Assembly: GCA_964641125.1 (NCBI GenBank)
Contig: CAZXMO010000054.1
Span: 1 to 25,148 of the forward strand
Direction: 5' to 3'
Length of the DNA stretch: 25,148 nt
From: JBKHAJ01 sp964641125
Lineage (GTDB): Bacteria; Spirochaetota; Spirochaetia; SPDA01; CAZSGZ01
A model generated the notes under the pieces. The model worked only from the letters and a program-made list of their open reading frames with translations. It ran no database searches and was not told where the DNA came from. Numbering within the stretch: the stretch's first letter is position 1; each line of letters starts with the position of its first letter. The position numbers were made by a program, and so were the translations under genes. Positions 6,318 to 13,761 of this stretch are shown piece by piece.

Positions 6318-6998
6318 TTAAAAGAGATCGGTCATATCATACATTTTCGGTTCGAAACGCCCGTTTACATTATAGTCCTCGAGTAATTCGTACAGATCAG
6401 CCTGAAAATCGGTTATCTTCCACCCCCCTTCGGGACCGGATTGGAGAAGGTAGATCTCGCCGGAGCTTCTGCCGCGATCGGATAAGAGCCGCACATTGGC
6501 CCGGGCGGTTCCTCCTTCGATGAGGATCTCACCTACCCGATATCGTTTCGGAATCGCCCCCTCCCCGATGGGACCCTCCAAAGAGCTCTTCACAAGCCAA
6601 CGCCATTCCTCCTCGATGATCTTATCTTCTACCCTCCCCTCGGTGAGTCCTTCCAGAAAACCGGTGATGATCGAATATACCCGGCCTATCCCGGGCTCGG
6701 CGTAAGGAGCGTTAGATTGGAGTGTTCCGATTTCGGTGTCTTGGGGAATGATCGCCTCTCCCCCCGGAAGGGCGAGTAGGGCCCTCTGTCCCGATTCGAG
6801 CCGGGTGAGAACGGCGGCCTCGTCTTTTTCTTCCGGACCGGTCTTTTCCATTTCCAGGATAAGACGCCCTTCCTCCGGTGAGGCCTCTTCCACCGCCCGG
6901 CCGGAGGATTCTCGAGCGGCAGATTCCTCTTCCCCGTCCTTGACGCATCCGGAGACGAGCACGGCGGCCGCGCATAGGAACAACAGATAGCGCTTCAC
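6318..6998 (-). CDS. Putative lipoprotein of unknown function
   Basis: This 226-residue protein starts with a type II signal peptide: basic MKR, a hydrophobic stretch, and the lipobox LVSGC with the lipidated cysteine at residue 18. A low-complexity Glu/Ser/Arg-rich linker (about 20-60) follows, then a compact alpha/beta domain (about 65-226) containing VEDKIIEEEWRWLVKSS, a RYRVGEILIEGG strand pair and a final GGWKITDFQADLYEL. This C-terminal half resembles NTF2/SnoaL-like secreted folds, but that is a guess. Start is GTG 6998; there is only weak ribosome-binding potential. It is probably anchored in the inner or outer membrane facing the periplasm. It is the first gene of a two-gene minus-strand unit with the GAF/PilZ protein and is divergent from aconitase. 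Confidence 0.75.
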   Translation of the reverse strand: MKRYLLFLCAAAVLVSGCVKDGEEESAARESSGRAVEEASPEEGRLILEMEKTGPEEKDEAAVLTRLESGQRALLALPGGEAIIPQDTEIGTLQSNAPYAEPGIGRVYSIITGFLEGLTEGRVEDKIIEEEWRWLVKSSLEGPIGEGAIPKRYRVGEILIEGGTARANVRLLSDRGRSSGEIYLLQSGPEGGWKITDFQADLYELLEDYNVNGRFEPKMYDMTDLF

Positions 6999-7038
6999 GA
7001 TTCATTACTATCAAAACCCGGCACCTCTGTCCATAGTG

Positions 7039-7067
7039 TAGACACTCCAGATCAGACCGATTAATAT
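7039..7067 (+). promoter_or_regulatory. Probable promoter of the aconitase operon
   Basis: TAGACA (7039-7044) and TAATAT (7062-7067) are spaced by 17 bases, in the divergent intergenic region between the lipoprotein and aconitase genes. The leader before ATG 7104 would be about 30 bases and contains AAGGAG (7092-7097), 6 bases from the start codon. Confidence 0.5.
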
Positions 7068-7103
7068 AAGCGGATAACTATTACAAATTTCAAGGAGCCG
7101 CCC

Positions 7104-9050
7104 ATGGGCCTGACAGCCGCGGAAAAAATTCTTAAAAATCATCTCGTGGAGGGGTCCTTCGATCAAGGAAGCACCATTGCAATCCGGATCGACCAGACCT
7201 TGACCCAAGACGCCACCGGAACCATGGTCTATCTGCAGTTCGAAGCCATGGACATACCCAGAATCCGGACCGAGCTCTCGGTGTCCTACGTCGATCACAA
7301 TACCCTTCAATCCGATTTCCGGAACATGGACGACCACATCTATCTCCAAGATACCGCCCGAAAATACGGGCTCAGTTTTTCGAGGCCCGGTAACGGGATC
7401 TGCCATCAGGTCCACCTCGAACGGTTCGGCGCACCCGGTAAGACCCTCCTGGGCTCCGATTCCCATACCCCTACGGGCGGGGGCCTGGGGATGATAGCGA
7501 TAGGAGCGGGAGGACTGGACGTGGCGGTAGCCATGGCAGGAGCCCCCTTCTACCTGACCCGCCCCGAAATCGTGGGAGTCGAGCTTACCGGAAGCTTGAA
7601 TCCCATGTGTTCCGCCAAGGACGTCATCCTCGAGCTCTTGAAGCGGGAAACCGTAAAAGGGGGAGTCGGAAAGATCTACGAGTACTTCGGCGAGGGAGTT
7701 GCTACACTCTCGGTACCGGAGAGAGCCACAATCACCAACATGGGGGCCGAGCTCGGAGCCACCACCTCCTTATTTCCTTCCGACGAAGTAACCCGGGACT
7801 TCCTTGAGCTGCAGGAACGGTCAGAAGTGTGGCGGGAAATTATCGCCGATCCGGATGCCGGGTATTCCAGAACGGTGGAAATAGACCTCTCCGCGGTGGA
7901 GCCCTTGGCGGCGGCGCCGCACATGCCCGACAATGTGGTCTCCATCCGGGAGCTCGAGGGCAAACGGGTCGATCAGGTGGCCATAGGATCGTGTACGAAC
8001 TCCTCGATCAACGATTTAGGCGTCGCGGCGGACATCCTCGACGGCAAGGTAATCGCGCCTAATGTCTCCTTAGGCGTTTCGCCGGGCTCCCGGCAGACCC
8101 TGGAGAACTCCATCGAGGCGGGGATCGTGGAGAAGCTGGTCAGAAGCGGCGCCCGGGTCCTGGAAAGCGCCTGCGGCCCCTGTATCGGAATGGGATTCGC
8201 CCCGTCCTCGAAGGGGGTGAGTGTGAGGACTTTCAACCGGAACTTCAAGGGACGAAGCGGTACCGCCGACGCGGAGATTTACCTGGTCTCACCAGAATCC
8301 GCCGCCGCCGCGGCGCTCGAGGGGGAATTCTTCGATCCGAGAAAGATCGAGGGAGTTACCAAGAAGGACTACACCTCCTATATCAAGGCGGACGAGAACC
8401 TTATTCTTCCTCCCCTCTCCACGGAAGAGGCGGCCGACGCTGATGTAAGGAGAGGTCCCAATATCCAGCCCCTCCCGAAGGGGGAACCGGTACAGGAGCA
8501 CCTCGAATCGAAGGTCCTTATCAAGACCGGAGACAACATAACCACCGACGACATCATGCCGGCGGGTTCCCGGATCCTCCCCTTGCGCAGCAATATCCCC
8601 GAGATCGCCAAGTACGTCTTCGAGGCCCTGAATCCCGATTTCCACAAGGCGGCCAAGGAGGCCGGTACGGGAATTATCGTGGGAGGCGATAACTACGGCC
8701 AGGGATCTTCCCGAGAGCATGCCGCCCTAGCCCCGATGTACCTGGGGGTGAAGGCGGTGGCGGCCAAGAGCTTCGCCCGGATTCACAAGGCGAACCTGAT
8801 CAATTTCGGCATTATCCCCTTAGTCTTCGCCGAGCCCGCGGACTACCAGTGGCTCGAGGAGGGACAGGAGATCGTCCTTCCCCGGTTGAGGACCAACCTC
8901 GAAGCGGGAGGAGGGATCAAGCTCCAGATTCCCGTCTTGGGCCGGACGATTACGACCCTCTGCGAGATAGACGAGCGCTCTAAACAGATCCTCCTCGCCG
9001 GAGGGCTCCTCGCCCATACCAAACAGAGGATCAAAGAGGAAAAGGCGTGA
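7104..9050 (+). CDS. Aconitate hydratase (Aquifex-type)
   Basis: This 648-residue cytoplasmic [4Fe-4S] enzyme interconverts citrate, cis-aconitate and isocitrate. The three cluster cysteines are visible: Cys297 in IGSCTNSS, and Cys357 and Cys360 in ACGPCIG. Active-site regions DHNTLQSDF, LLGSDSHTPTGGG, FNRNFKGRSG and, in the C-terminal swivel domain (about 475-648), GQGSSREHAAL are present. The size and the single-chain order (catalytic domains then swivel) fit the roughly 650-residue Aquifex-type aconitases, shorter than the AcnA form of about 890 residues. Homoaconitase or isopropylmalate isomerase are less likely alternatives because those are usually split or shorter. The ATG is supported by AAGGAG. 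It leads an operon with an HD hydrolase and a TtcA-like protein. No citrate synthase or isocitrate dehydrogenase gene is in the window. Confidence 0.93.
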   Translation: MGLTAAEKILKNHLVEGSFDQGSTIAIRIDQTLTQDATGTMVYLQFEAMDIPRIRTELSVSYVDHNTLQSDFRNMDDHIYLQDTARKYGLSFSRPGNGICHQVHLERFGAPGKTLLGSDSHTPTGGGLGMIAIGAGGLDVAVAMAGAPFYLTRPEIVGVELTGSLNPMCSAKDVILELLKRETVKGGVGKIYEYFGEGVATLSVPERATITNMGAELGATTSLFPSDEVTRDFLELQERSEVWREIIADPDAGYSRTVEIDLSAVEPLAAAPHMPDNVVSIRELEGKRVDQVAIGSCTNSSINDLGVAADILDGKVIAPNVSLGVSPGSRQTLENSIEAGIVEKLVRSGARVLESACGPCIGMGFAPSSKGVSVRTFNRNFKGRSGTADAEIYLVSPESAAAAALEGEFFDPRKIEGVTKKDYTSYIKADENLILPPLSTEEAADADVRRGPNIQPLPKGEPVQEHLESKVLIKTGDNITTDDIMPAGSRILPLRSNIPEIAKYVFEALNPDFHKAAKEAGTGIIVGGDNYGQGSSREHAALAPMYLGVKAVAAKSFARIHKANLINFGIIPLVFAEPADYQWLEEGQEIVLPRLRTNLEAGGGIKLQIPVLGRTITTLCEIDERSKQILLAGGLLAHTKQRIKEEKA

Positions 9051-10327
9051 GCTGGAAGGAAACAATCCTCAAGCACCTGGATCAGGACTTTACCGAACCG
9101 GTTCGGGACCCCATCTGGCAGAACATCCATCTTTCGCCGGGACTCAAGGCGATAACCGCCCACGAGAGCTTCCAAAAGCTCGGGAGGATCAAGCAGCTCG
9201 GTCCCGCCTTTCATGTTTATCCCGGGGCCACCCACACCCGTCTGGCTCACAGCTTCGGGGTGCTCATGATATCGCGCAGAATCTTAAGGCAGCTGCTTGC
9301 CTCGAGTGAGTGCATCGAGCTGAGCCCGGAGTCGGTCAGGGGTTTTCTTTGCGCCTGTCTTCTTCACGATTTGGGGCACTTTCCCTATGCCCACAGCCTG
9401 AAGGAGCTCCCCTTGAAAGAGCACGAGGCTCTGACCGGCGAGCTCATTCTCTCGGATCCCCTGAAATCGATGCTCACAAATGCAGCCGGGGCCGATCCTG
9501 AGACGGTGGCGGCCATCATCGATCTCTCCATGTCGGAGGGAAAATCGAAAGAAATACCCTTTTTCAGAAACATCCTGTCGGGGGTCCTCGATCCGGACAA
9601 ACTCGACTATCTGACCCGGGACGCCTTCTTCTGCGGAGTGCCCTACGGCATGCAGGACATCGATTTTATCGTGAGTCGTATCGTCCCCCACCCCGAATCG
9701 GGCCTGGCCATTGAAGAACAGGGGGTGACCGCGGTGGAAAACCTCCTCTTTTCGAAGTATCTGATGTATCGGACCGTGTACTGGCATAAAACGGTGAGAA
9801 TCGCAACGGCGATGATCAAGAAGGCGGTATTGATGGGCATGCGGGCCGGAGCGGTGGTCCCCACCGACCTCTACAGTATCGACGACGAACAGTTCAGCCG
9901 ACTCTTCTCCAAGCTCTACACCGTGGCGGCGGGGCTCGTCGACCGGGTGACCCACCGAAACCTCTACAAGATGGTCTTCGAAACCAACTTCGACGGTTCC
10001 GAGCAGCTCCATCTCAAGCTCACCAACGTCCAATCCCGCCTTCAATTCGAGCAGCACCTGGCAAAGCGCCTCTCCAAGCTCTGTGGAATGGAGGTCGCGG
10101 AGGAGCAGGTGATTATCGACATACCCGAACCGATATCCTTCGAGGTGGACCTGCCCATCCTAACCGACGATGGATTCGTCCCCTTTCCGAAATCGGGCTC
10201 GGTCTTTACCGGGCCGGTGGTGCAGGGATTCACCCGGGCGCTCAGGAAGCTCCGCCTCATCGTAGCCCCCGAGGTGTACGGCCCCCTGTCCAAGATAGAT
10301 CCTCAAGAGTTTTTAGGACTCTCATGA
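9047..10327 (+). CDS. HD-superfamily phosphohydrolase (COG1078/dNTPase-like)
   Basis: This 426-residue cytoplasmic protein belongs to the HD phosphohydrolases related to dGTPases and SAMHD1. The entry motif GRIKQLGPAFHVYPGATHTR is typical of the group. Metal ligands are visible as His63 or His68 in THTRLAHS, the HD pair His107-Asp108 in LLHDLGH, and Asp187 in LDPDKLDYLTRD. It probably hydrolyses deoxynucleoside triphosphates or a related phosphate compound using a bound divalent metal; the actual substrate is unknown. GTG 9047 overlaps the aconitase stop by four bases (GTGA), and its own stop overlaps the next ATG by four bases (ATGA), so translation of the three genes is coupled. Residues after about 250 form the helical C-terminal half usual in this family. 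Confidence 0.88.
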   Translation: MSWKETILKHLDQDFTEPVRDPIWQNIHLSPGLKAITAHESFQKLGRIKQLGPAFHVYPGATHTRLAHSFGVLMISRRILRQLLASSECIELSPESVRGFLCACLLHDLGHFPYAHSLKELPLKEHEALTGELILSDPLKSMLTNAAGADPETVAAIIDLSMSEGKSKEIPFFRNILSGVLDPDKLDYLTRDAFFCGVPYGMQDIDFIVSRIVPHPESGLAIEEQGVTAVENLLFSKYLMYRTVYWHKTVRIATAMIKKAVLMGMRAGAVVPTDLYSIDDEQFSRLFSKLYTVAAGLVDRVTHRNLYKMVFETNFDGSEQLHLKLTNVQSRLQFEQHLAKRLSKLCGMEVAEEQVIIDIPEPISFEVDLPILTDDGFVPFPKSGSVFTGPVVQGFTRALRKLRLIVAPEVYGPLSKIDPQEFLGLS

Positions 10328-11115
10328 CCGGAGCTCTCGAACGGACCCTCGAGCGGCCCCCCTCCTGGTTTACCCGGTTCGTCAAGAACGCGGGACGGGG
10401 ACTCAACGAATTTTCCATGATCGGGGAGAACGACCGGGTCATCCTAGGCGTTTCGGGGGGTAAGGATTCTCTTGCCCTGGCCCTGGCTTTGAGCTTCCGG
10501 AAGCGCTGGCTTCCCATCGACTACACCCTGTACGGAATCATGATCGACTGGATCGAATACCCCATGGGCGGTGCGGCCCGGCGAGAATTGGAAGACTTCT
10601 TCGCCTTGGTCGGTGTGGAGCTTACCGTGGTCCGGGCCCACATGCACGCCGAATCCTTTCAGGGCAAGTTCAGCTGCTATCTGTGCAGCCGGAACCGGAA
10701 GCGGATCCTCTTCGAGCGGGCGGAGGAGATGAAGGTCTCGAAAATAGCCTTAGGACACCATCTGGACGACATTGTGGAGACCACCCTCATCAATCTCTGC
10801 TTCCGGGGCCAGTTCGCCACCATGATGCCGGTGCAGGAGTTCTTCGGAGGTAAGCTCCACATCGTCCGTCCCCTGTGCCGGGTCCGGGAATCGGAAATCG
10901 ATAAAGTGGTCGGCCGCCTCGACCTTCCGGTCTACGAGGTAGGGTGCCCCTACAAGGAAACCAATATCAGGACCCGGATGAAGCCCATCGTCCGCGAGCT
11001 CGCCCGGATGGACAAGCAGGTCCGGGAGCACATCTTTTCAGCCCACACAAACATCATCGAAGGCTACTCCGGTTTCGATTCGATTCGGCCGAAAAATCAC
11101 GATGAAGCACCTTGA
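10324..11115 (+). CDS. ttcA: TtcA-like tRNA 2-thiocytidine synthetase (PP-loop ATPase)
   Basis: This 263-residue PP-loop protein has the pyrophosphatase loop SGGKDS (44-49), a CxxC pair (Cys118 and Cys121 in CYLCSRNRKR) and a third cysteine, Cys208, in VGCPY. These three cysteines are the ones that hold the [4Fe-4S] cluster in TtcA. HHLDDIVET (145-153) is the conserved ATP-site helix. TtcA activates C32 of certain tRNAs with ATP and replaces oxygen by sulfur. The length is slightly shorter than the E. coli enzyme (about 310). A related TtuA-type activity on U54 is possible but those enzymes carry additional zinc-binding cysteines that I do not see. It is translationally coupled to the HD gene by an ATGA overlap and is the third gene of the aconitase operon. 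Confidence 0.85.
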   Translation: MTGALERTLERPPSWFTRFVKNAGRGLNEFSMIGENDRVILGVSGGKDSLALALALSFRKRWLPIDYTLYGIMIDWIEYPMGGAARRELEDFFALVGVELTVVRAHMHAESFQGKFSCYLCSRNRKRILFERAEEMKVSKIALGHHLDDIVETTLINLCFRGQFATMMPVQEFFGGKLHIVRPLCRVRESEIDKVVGRLDLPVYEVGCPYKETNIRTRMKPIVRELARMDKQVREHIFSAHTNIIEGYSGFDSIRPKNHDEAP

Positions 11116-11140
11116 TTGATAGCGTGATCTGGAATAGAGT
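11112..11140 (+). promoter_or_regulatory. Possible promoter for the 11158 gene
   Basis: TTGATT (11112-11117) overlaps the last codon and stop of ttcA and is 17 bases from TAGAGT (11135-11140). The predicted start of transcription near 11147 leaves a leader of about 11 bases containing CCGGA before ATG 11158. Read-through from the ttcA operon is also possible. Confidence 0.4.
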
Positions 11141-11157
11141 TAATACCGGAACCCACT

Positions 11158-11613
11158 ATGAAATACTCCAAGATCATGAAGGAACGGATTCGGCGGGTCC
11201 GGGTCCTGTTCAAAGAACTAGGCTACGACATATTCGAGGGTGAAAAACAAGAAGACAGCTATTCCGCGGGAATCGACGACAACAACGAATTTCAGTGCGG
11301 CTTCTTTATCGATAACGACAGCAAGTTCTTGGAAATTGCCTTCACCTTCGCGTTTTCGGTTAAAATGGGGCAGTTTCTCCAAAGAAATCTCGAGGAGATG
11401 CTCAAGGTCTGCTACGAGTTCGGCTGTTACATGAACATCTTCAAGAGTGAAGAAGAGATCAGCTTCTCGGTATTCTCTAAGCTCTACTTCGCCGGACTCA
11501 ACTACTATGCCCTGAGGGACACTATGAACGACTTCAAGGCCTGCGTCGAGGATTTAAAGAGCATCCTTGATATTCAACCCGGCGACGAGGAAGACAGGCA
11601 TGAAACCGCGTAA
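11158..11613 (+). CDS. Conserved hypothetical protein, possibly YbjN/type III chaperone-like
   Basis: This 151-residue soluble acidic protein has no signal peptide or membrane segment. The pattern of an N-terminal helix (KERIRRVRVLFKELGY), a strand-rich centre (AGIDDNNEFQCGFFIDNDSKFLEIAFTF, read as two strands), a long helix (FLQRNLEEMLKVCYEFGCYM) and a C-terminal helix (ALRDTMNDFKACVEDLKSIL) resembles the YbjN/type III secretion chaperone fold, which binds partner proteins. That is a fold-level impression only and no function is claimed. The gene overlaps the start of the ComFB gene by 14 bases, so the two are probably translated together and may form a complex. Confidence 0.65.
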   Translation: MKYSKIMKERIRRVRVLFKELGYDIFEGEKQEDSYSAGIDDNNEFQCGFFIDNDSKFLEIAFTFAFSVKMGQFLQRNLEEMLKVCYEFGCYMNIFKSEEEISFSVFSKLYFAGLNYYALRDTMNDFKACVEDLKSILDIQPGDEEDRHETA

Positions 11614-12301
11614 CCTGATGGAAGATATCGTCATCGAAAAGGTGAACGAGATCTTCGATGAGGAGAACATCTCCCGCCGGGAGGGATTGTGCAGGTGTTA
11701 CCAGTGCCGGATGGACGTAGCCTGCTACGTGCTGAACAGGATTTCTCCCATGTACATGACCTCGAGCCGGGGGCTGGCTCACCTCAGGACCGAATATCAA
11801 AACAATCTCCAGAAGGCGGCCGATCTGGTAAGCCTGATCAAAGACGGTATCCAGCAGGTTTTCGAAACCCAGCGCCCCCACTACGATTCCTCCTGCGAGC
11901 CGGCATCCGAACTTGGCGAAGGGCCCGTATACAACTTTCCCACCATTATGGGGAGGATATTGAACGGCAATACCTTCGAGCCGATGACCGGGATCAAGGT
12001 CGATCTCCTCTCCAAAGGCAACCCGGTAACCATGCTGGACAAGTCGTGGCAGAATCCCTATCTCTTGATCGAACAGACCGCGGGGACCTATCTCTTCTGG
12101 CCTTATCCGGTAAGCGCCGAGTCATTGAAAGAGTCACGGGTTTTCGAGTTCGAAATTTACATCGATGAGAAGGGGTATGATGAGCTCCATCACTTTTTCG
12201 AGATGGAGCTTACTCCTGAAGAAAAGGTAAACGATGTCCTCCACATGGAAAAAACCTACAAAGTCGAAGATATCTATCTCTTCCCCGTATTGAGCTCCTA
12301 G
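11600..12301 (+). CDS. ComFB-domain protein with a C-terminal beta-domain extension
   Basis: This protein has 233 residues. Residues 5-90 form a ComFB domain: NLMEDIVIEKVNEIF, then the cysteine cluster Cys31, Cys33, Cys36 and Cys42 in CRCYQCRMDVAC, then ALN-type YVLNRISPMYMTS. ComFB was named from Bacillus competence operons; members have more recently been reported as cyclic dinucleotide receptors. ComFB proteins are usually close to the size of the domain, so residues about 108-233 are an addition. The segment GRILNGNTFEPMTGIKVDLL to TAGTYLFWPY looks like a carboxypeptidase-regulatory or Ig-like beta sandwich. ATG 11600 is chosen because it starts the domain and has GAGGAA upstream. An earlier in-frame start at 11567 would lie deeper in the previous gene. 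Its TAG shares a CTAG palindrome with the stop of the convergent DUF503 gene. Confidence 0.8.
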   Translation: MKPRNLMEDIVIEKVNEIFDEENISRREGLCRCYQCRMDVACYVLNRISPMYMTSSRGLAHLRTEYQNNLQKAADLVSLIKDGIQQVFETQRPHYDSSCEPASELGEGPVYNFPTIMGRILNGNTFEPMTGIKVDLLSKGNPVTMLDKSWQNPYLLIEQTAGTYLFWPYPVSAESLKESRVFEFEIYIDEKGYDELHHFFEMELTPEEKVNDVLHMEKTYKVEDIYLFPVLSS

Positions 12302-12585
12302 TAATATTCACTGTAGATTTCCACATCCTGGATTCTCCCCGGCACCTCGTCCTCGACAAAGGAGAGGACCTTATTCATCACCGATTCCCCGTGGGTGCGG
12401 GAATTAGTAACGAGGACCGCGCCGATCTGGGTAAAGCACCGGGACTGGTGAAGATCCACCTCCGCGGCGGAAACCTTGAACTTGTTCTGGAGTTTCCGCT
12501 TAAGCGAATTGACTATCCCGCGCTTGTCCTTGATCGATACAACCTCATGGAGTTCCAGGATTATCTGAATCATCGAGACGACCAA
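12298..12585 (-). CDS. DUF503 (YlxP-like) small protein
   Basis: This is a 95-residue member of the DUF503/YlxP family. The pattern LELHEVVSIKDKRGIVNSLKRKLQNKFKVSAAEVD and the later QIGAVLVTNSRTHGESVMNKVLSFVE match family members, which are dimeric ferredoxin-fold proteins often encoded near ribosome-binding factor genes. The function is not established. The start is TTG 12585, giving MVVSMIQ. It places SIKDKR at residue 17, the same distance from the start as in typical family members; ATG 12573 would remove the first strand residues. It lies 20 bases downstream of the voltage-sensor gene and probably shares its transcript. Its stop overlaps the convergent ComFB stop. Confidence 0.8.
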   Translation of the reverse strand: MVVSMIQIILELHEVVSIKDKRGIVNSLKRKLQNKFKVSAAEVDLHQSRCFTQIGAVLVTNSRTHGESVMNKVLSFVEDEVPGRIQDVEIYSEYY

Positions 12586-12605
12586 AATGTGATTTCCCGT
12601 GCGGT

Positions 12606-13745
12606 TTATTCGTTGTTTACATCGGAGTCGAACAGATCTCCGAAATCGTCCATTGAGAGGCCGCCCGGGCTTCCGTCTTCTTCCCCTCCGGCGCGGTCTT
12701 TCAGCGGGAGATATTCTTCATTATACAACGAAGCGAGACGAAAAACATCATCCGAGGCGTAATTCGGCGGAATTTTTACCTCGAGATTGTAGGTGGGGTC
12801 CTCGAATCCCTTTTCCATGACGTGGATCGGATCGGTAACGGTCATTGCAAAATGGGGGCTGTAAATGACCATAAAGGCCGCAACCAATACCACCACGATG
12901 ATAAAAAACAGGAGGTTTTCCCGGGACTGCTGCTTCAAAGCGGTTCTGAGGTCGAAAAAAAAGCCGAAATTCCCCACCCGGGCGTATCGGTAGTCGGCGG
13001 GACCGAAATTGTTTCGGTAGTATTCGTTGTCGAACCGGCTGTATACGGTGTCTCCTCTGTGTTTGACGATCAAAAGATCTTTCTCGGCTTCGGCGATTTC
13101 CAAGGCGGTCCTTTCCCGATCTTCGCGCAGATTCTCCGCCACCTTTAAGGCGGTGTTTTCAAAGGACTCGTTATACTTAGCGTCCGAGGCCGGCAACCCG
13201 GTCAAAGATGCGGCCGCCGAATAGAGGAAGATCAGGAAGACGATGGTCGAGATGGTGATGGTGGTAATCCAAGTGATATGGCGCTGAGCCATGGGACTGT
13301 CGGCGTACTTGATCTGCCTGAATATCTTGAGTATTCGGAGCAGCCTCAATATCCGGGCTATTCTGACCGCTTTTACAACCTTGAGGATGTTCAACACCCC
13401 GCTCAAGCCCACAACGGCGGTTCCGCCTAAAAGCAGTGCGGCGGCCTGGGGTCCTGAATTGAACAAGAGAAGAGGAATCGAGGCCAGGAAATCTATCCAC
13501 CCTCTGTTGCGAAAAAAGTACTCCCCCGCCCGTTTTTTGAAGGCGGCGCCTATAAATCTGGTCAAGAACTCGACGGTGAAGAGAAGATCGAACCCGAAAC
13601 CCGCTAAGATGAGGATCCTCCGCCATTCCCAAGACCACTCGGCGAGAATTGCAAAGTCCTCCAAGAAAGTCTGCACGAGGACGAGGATAATTGCTAGGAT
13701 AATCAGGTTCTCGAAAAAAGCGCGAACACCCCTGTGTTCTTTCAT
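12606..13745 (-). CDS. Voltage-sensor (ion-transporter-like) membrane protein with HAMP-like domain
   Basis: A 379-residue inner-membrane protein. Residues 9-27, 43-65 (with FDLLFTVEFLTRF), 80-96 (with GWIDFLASIP) and 122-146 are S1-S4 of a voltage-sensor domain. In S4 nine Lys/Arg occur at every third position (122, 125, 128, 131, 134, 137, 140, 143, 146). TM5 is 158-180. No pore helix or TVGYG-like filter follows. Instead there is a charged, mostly helical loop of about 95 residues (181-276), then TM6 (277-296) and a HAMP-like stretch (299-348) with TDPIHVMEKG and SDDVFRLASLYNE. A 31-residue acidic tail ends the protein, with no kinase, cyclase or methyl-accepting domain. ATG 13745 is preferred because GGGAG lies 5 bases before it; ATG 13757 has its site too close. 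It lies 16 bases after the 309-residue gene. A voltage-responsive receptor is inferred; an atypical channel remains possible. Confidence 0.75.
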   Translation of the reverse strand: MKEHRGVRAFFENLIILAIILVLVQTFLEDFAILAEWSWEWRRILILAGFGFDLLFTVEFLTRFIGAAFKKRAGEYFFRNRGWIDFLASIPLLLFNSGPQAAALLLGGTAVVGLSGVLNILKVVKAVRIARILRLLRILKIFRQIKYADSPMAQRHITWITTITISTIVFLIFLYSAAASLTGLPASDAKYNESFENTALKVAENLREDRERTALEIAEAEKDLLIVKHRGDTVYSRFDNEYYRNNFGPADYRYARVGNFGFFFDLRTALKQQSRENLLFFIIVVVLVAAFMVIYSPHFAMTVTDPIHVMEKGFEDPTYNLEVKIPPNYASDDVFRLASLYNEEYLPLKDRAGGEEDGSPGGLSMDDFGDLFDSDVNNE

Positions 13746-13761
13746 ATTTTCTCCCATATTC

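Noticed and set aside
9284..10057. A 257-codon minus-strand frame opposite the HD phosphohydrolase gene.
   Set aside because: It is a mirror of the conserved HD-protein codons. It has no ribosome binding site and no motif of its own.
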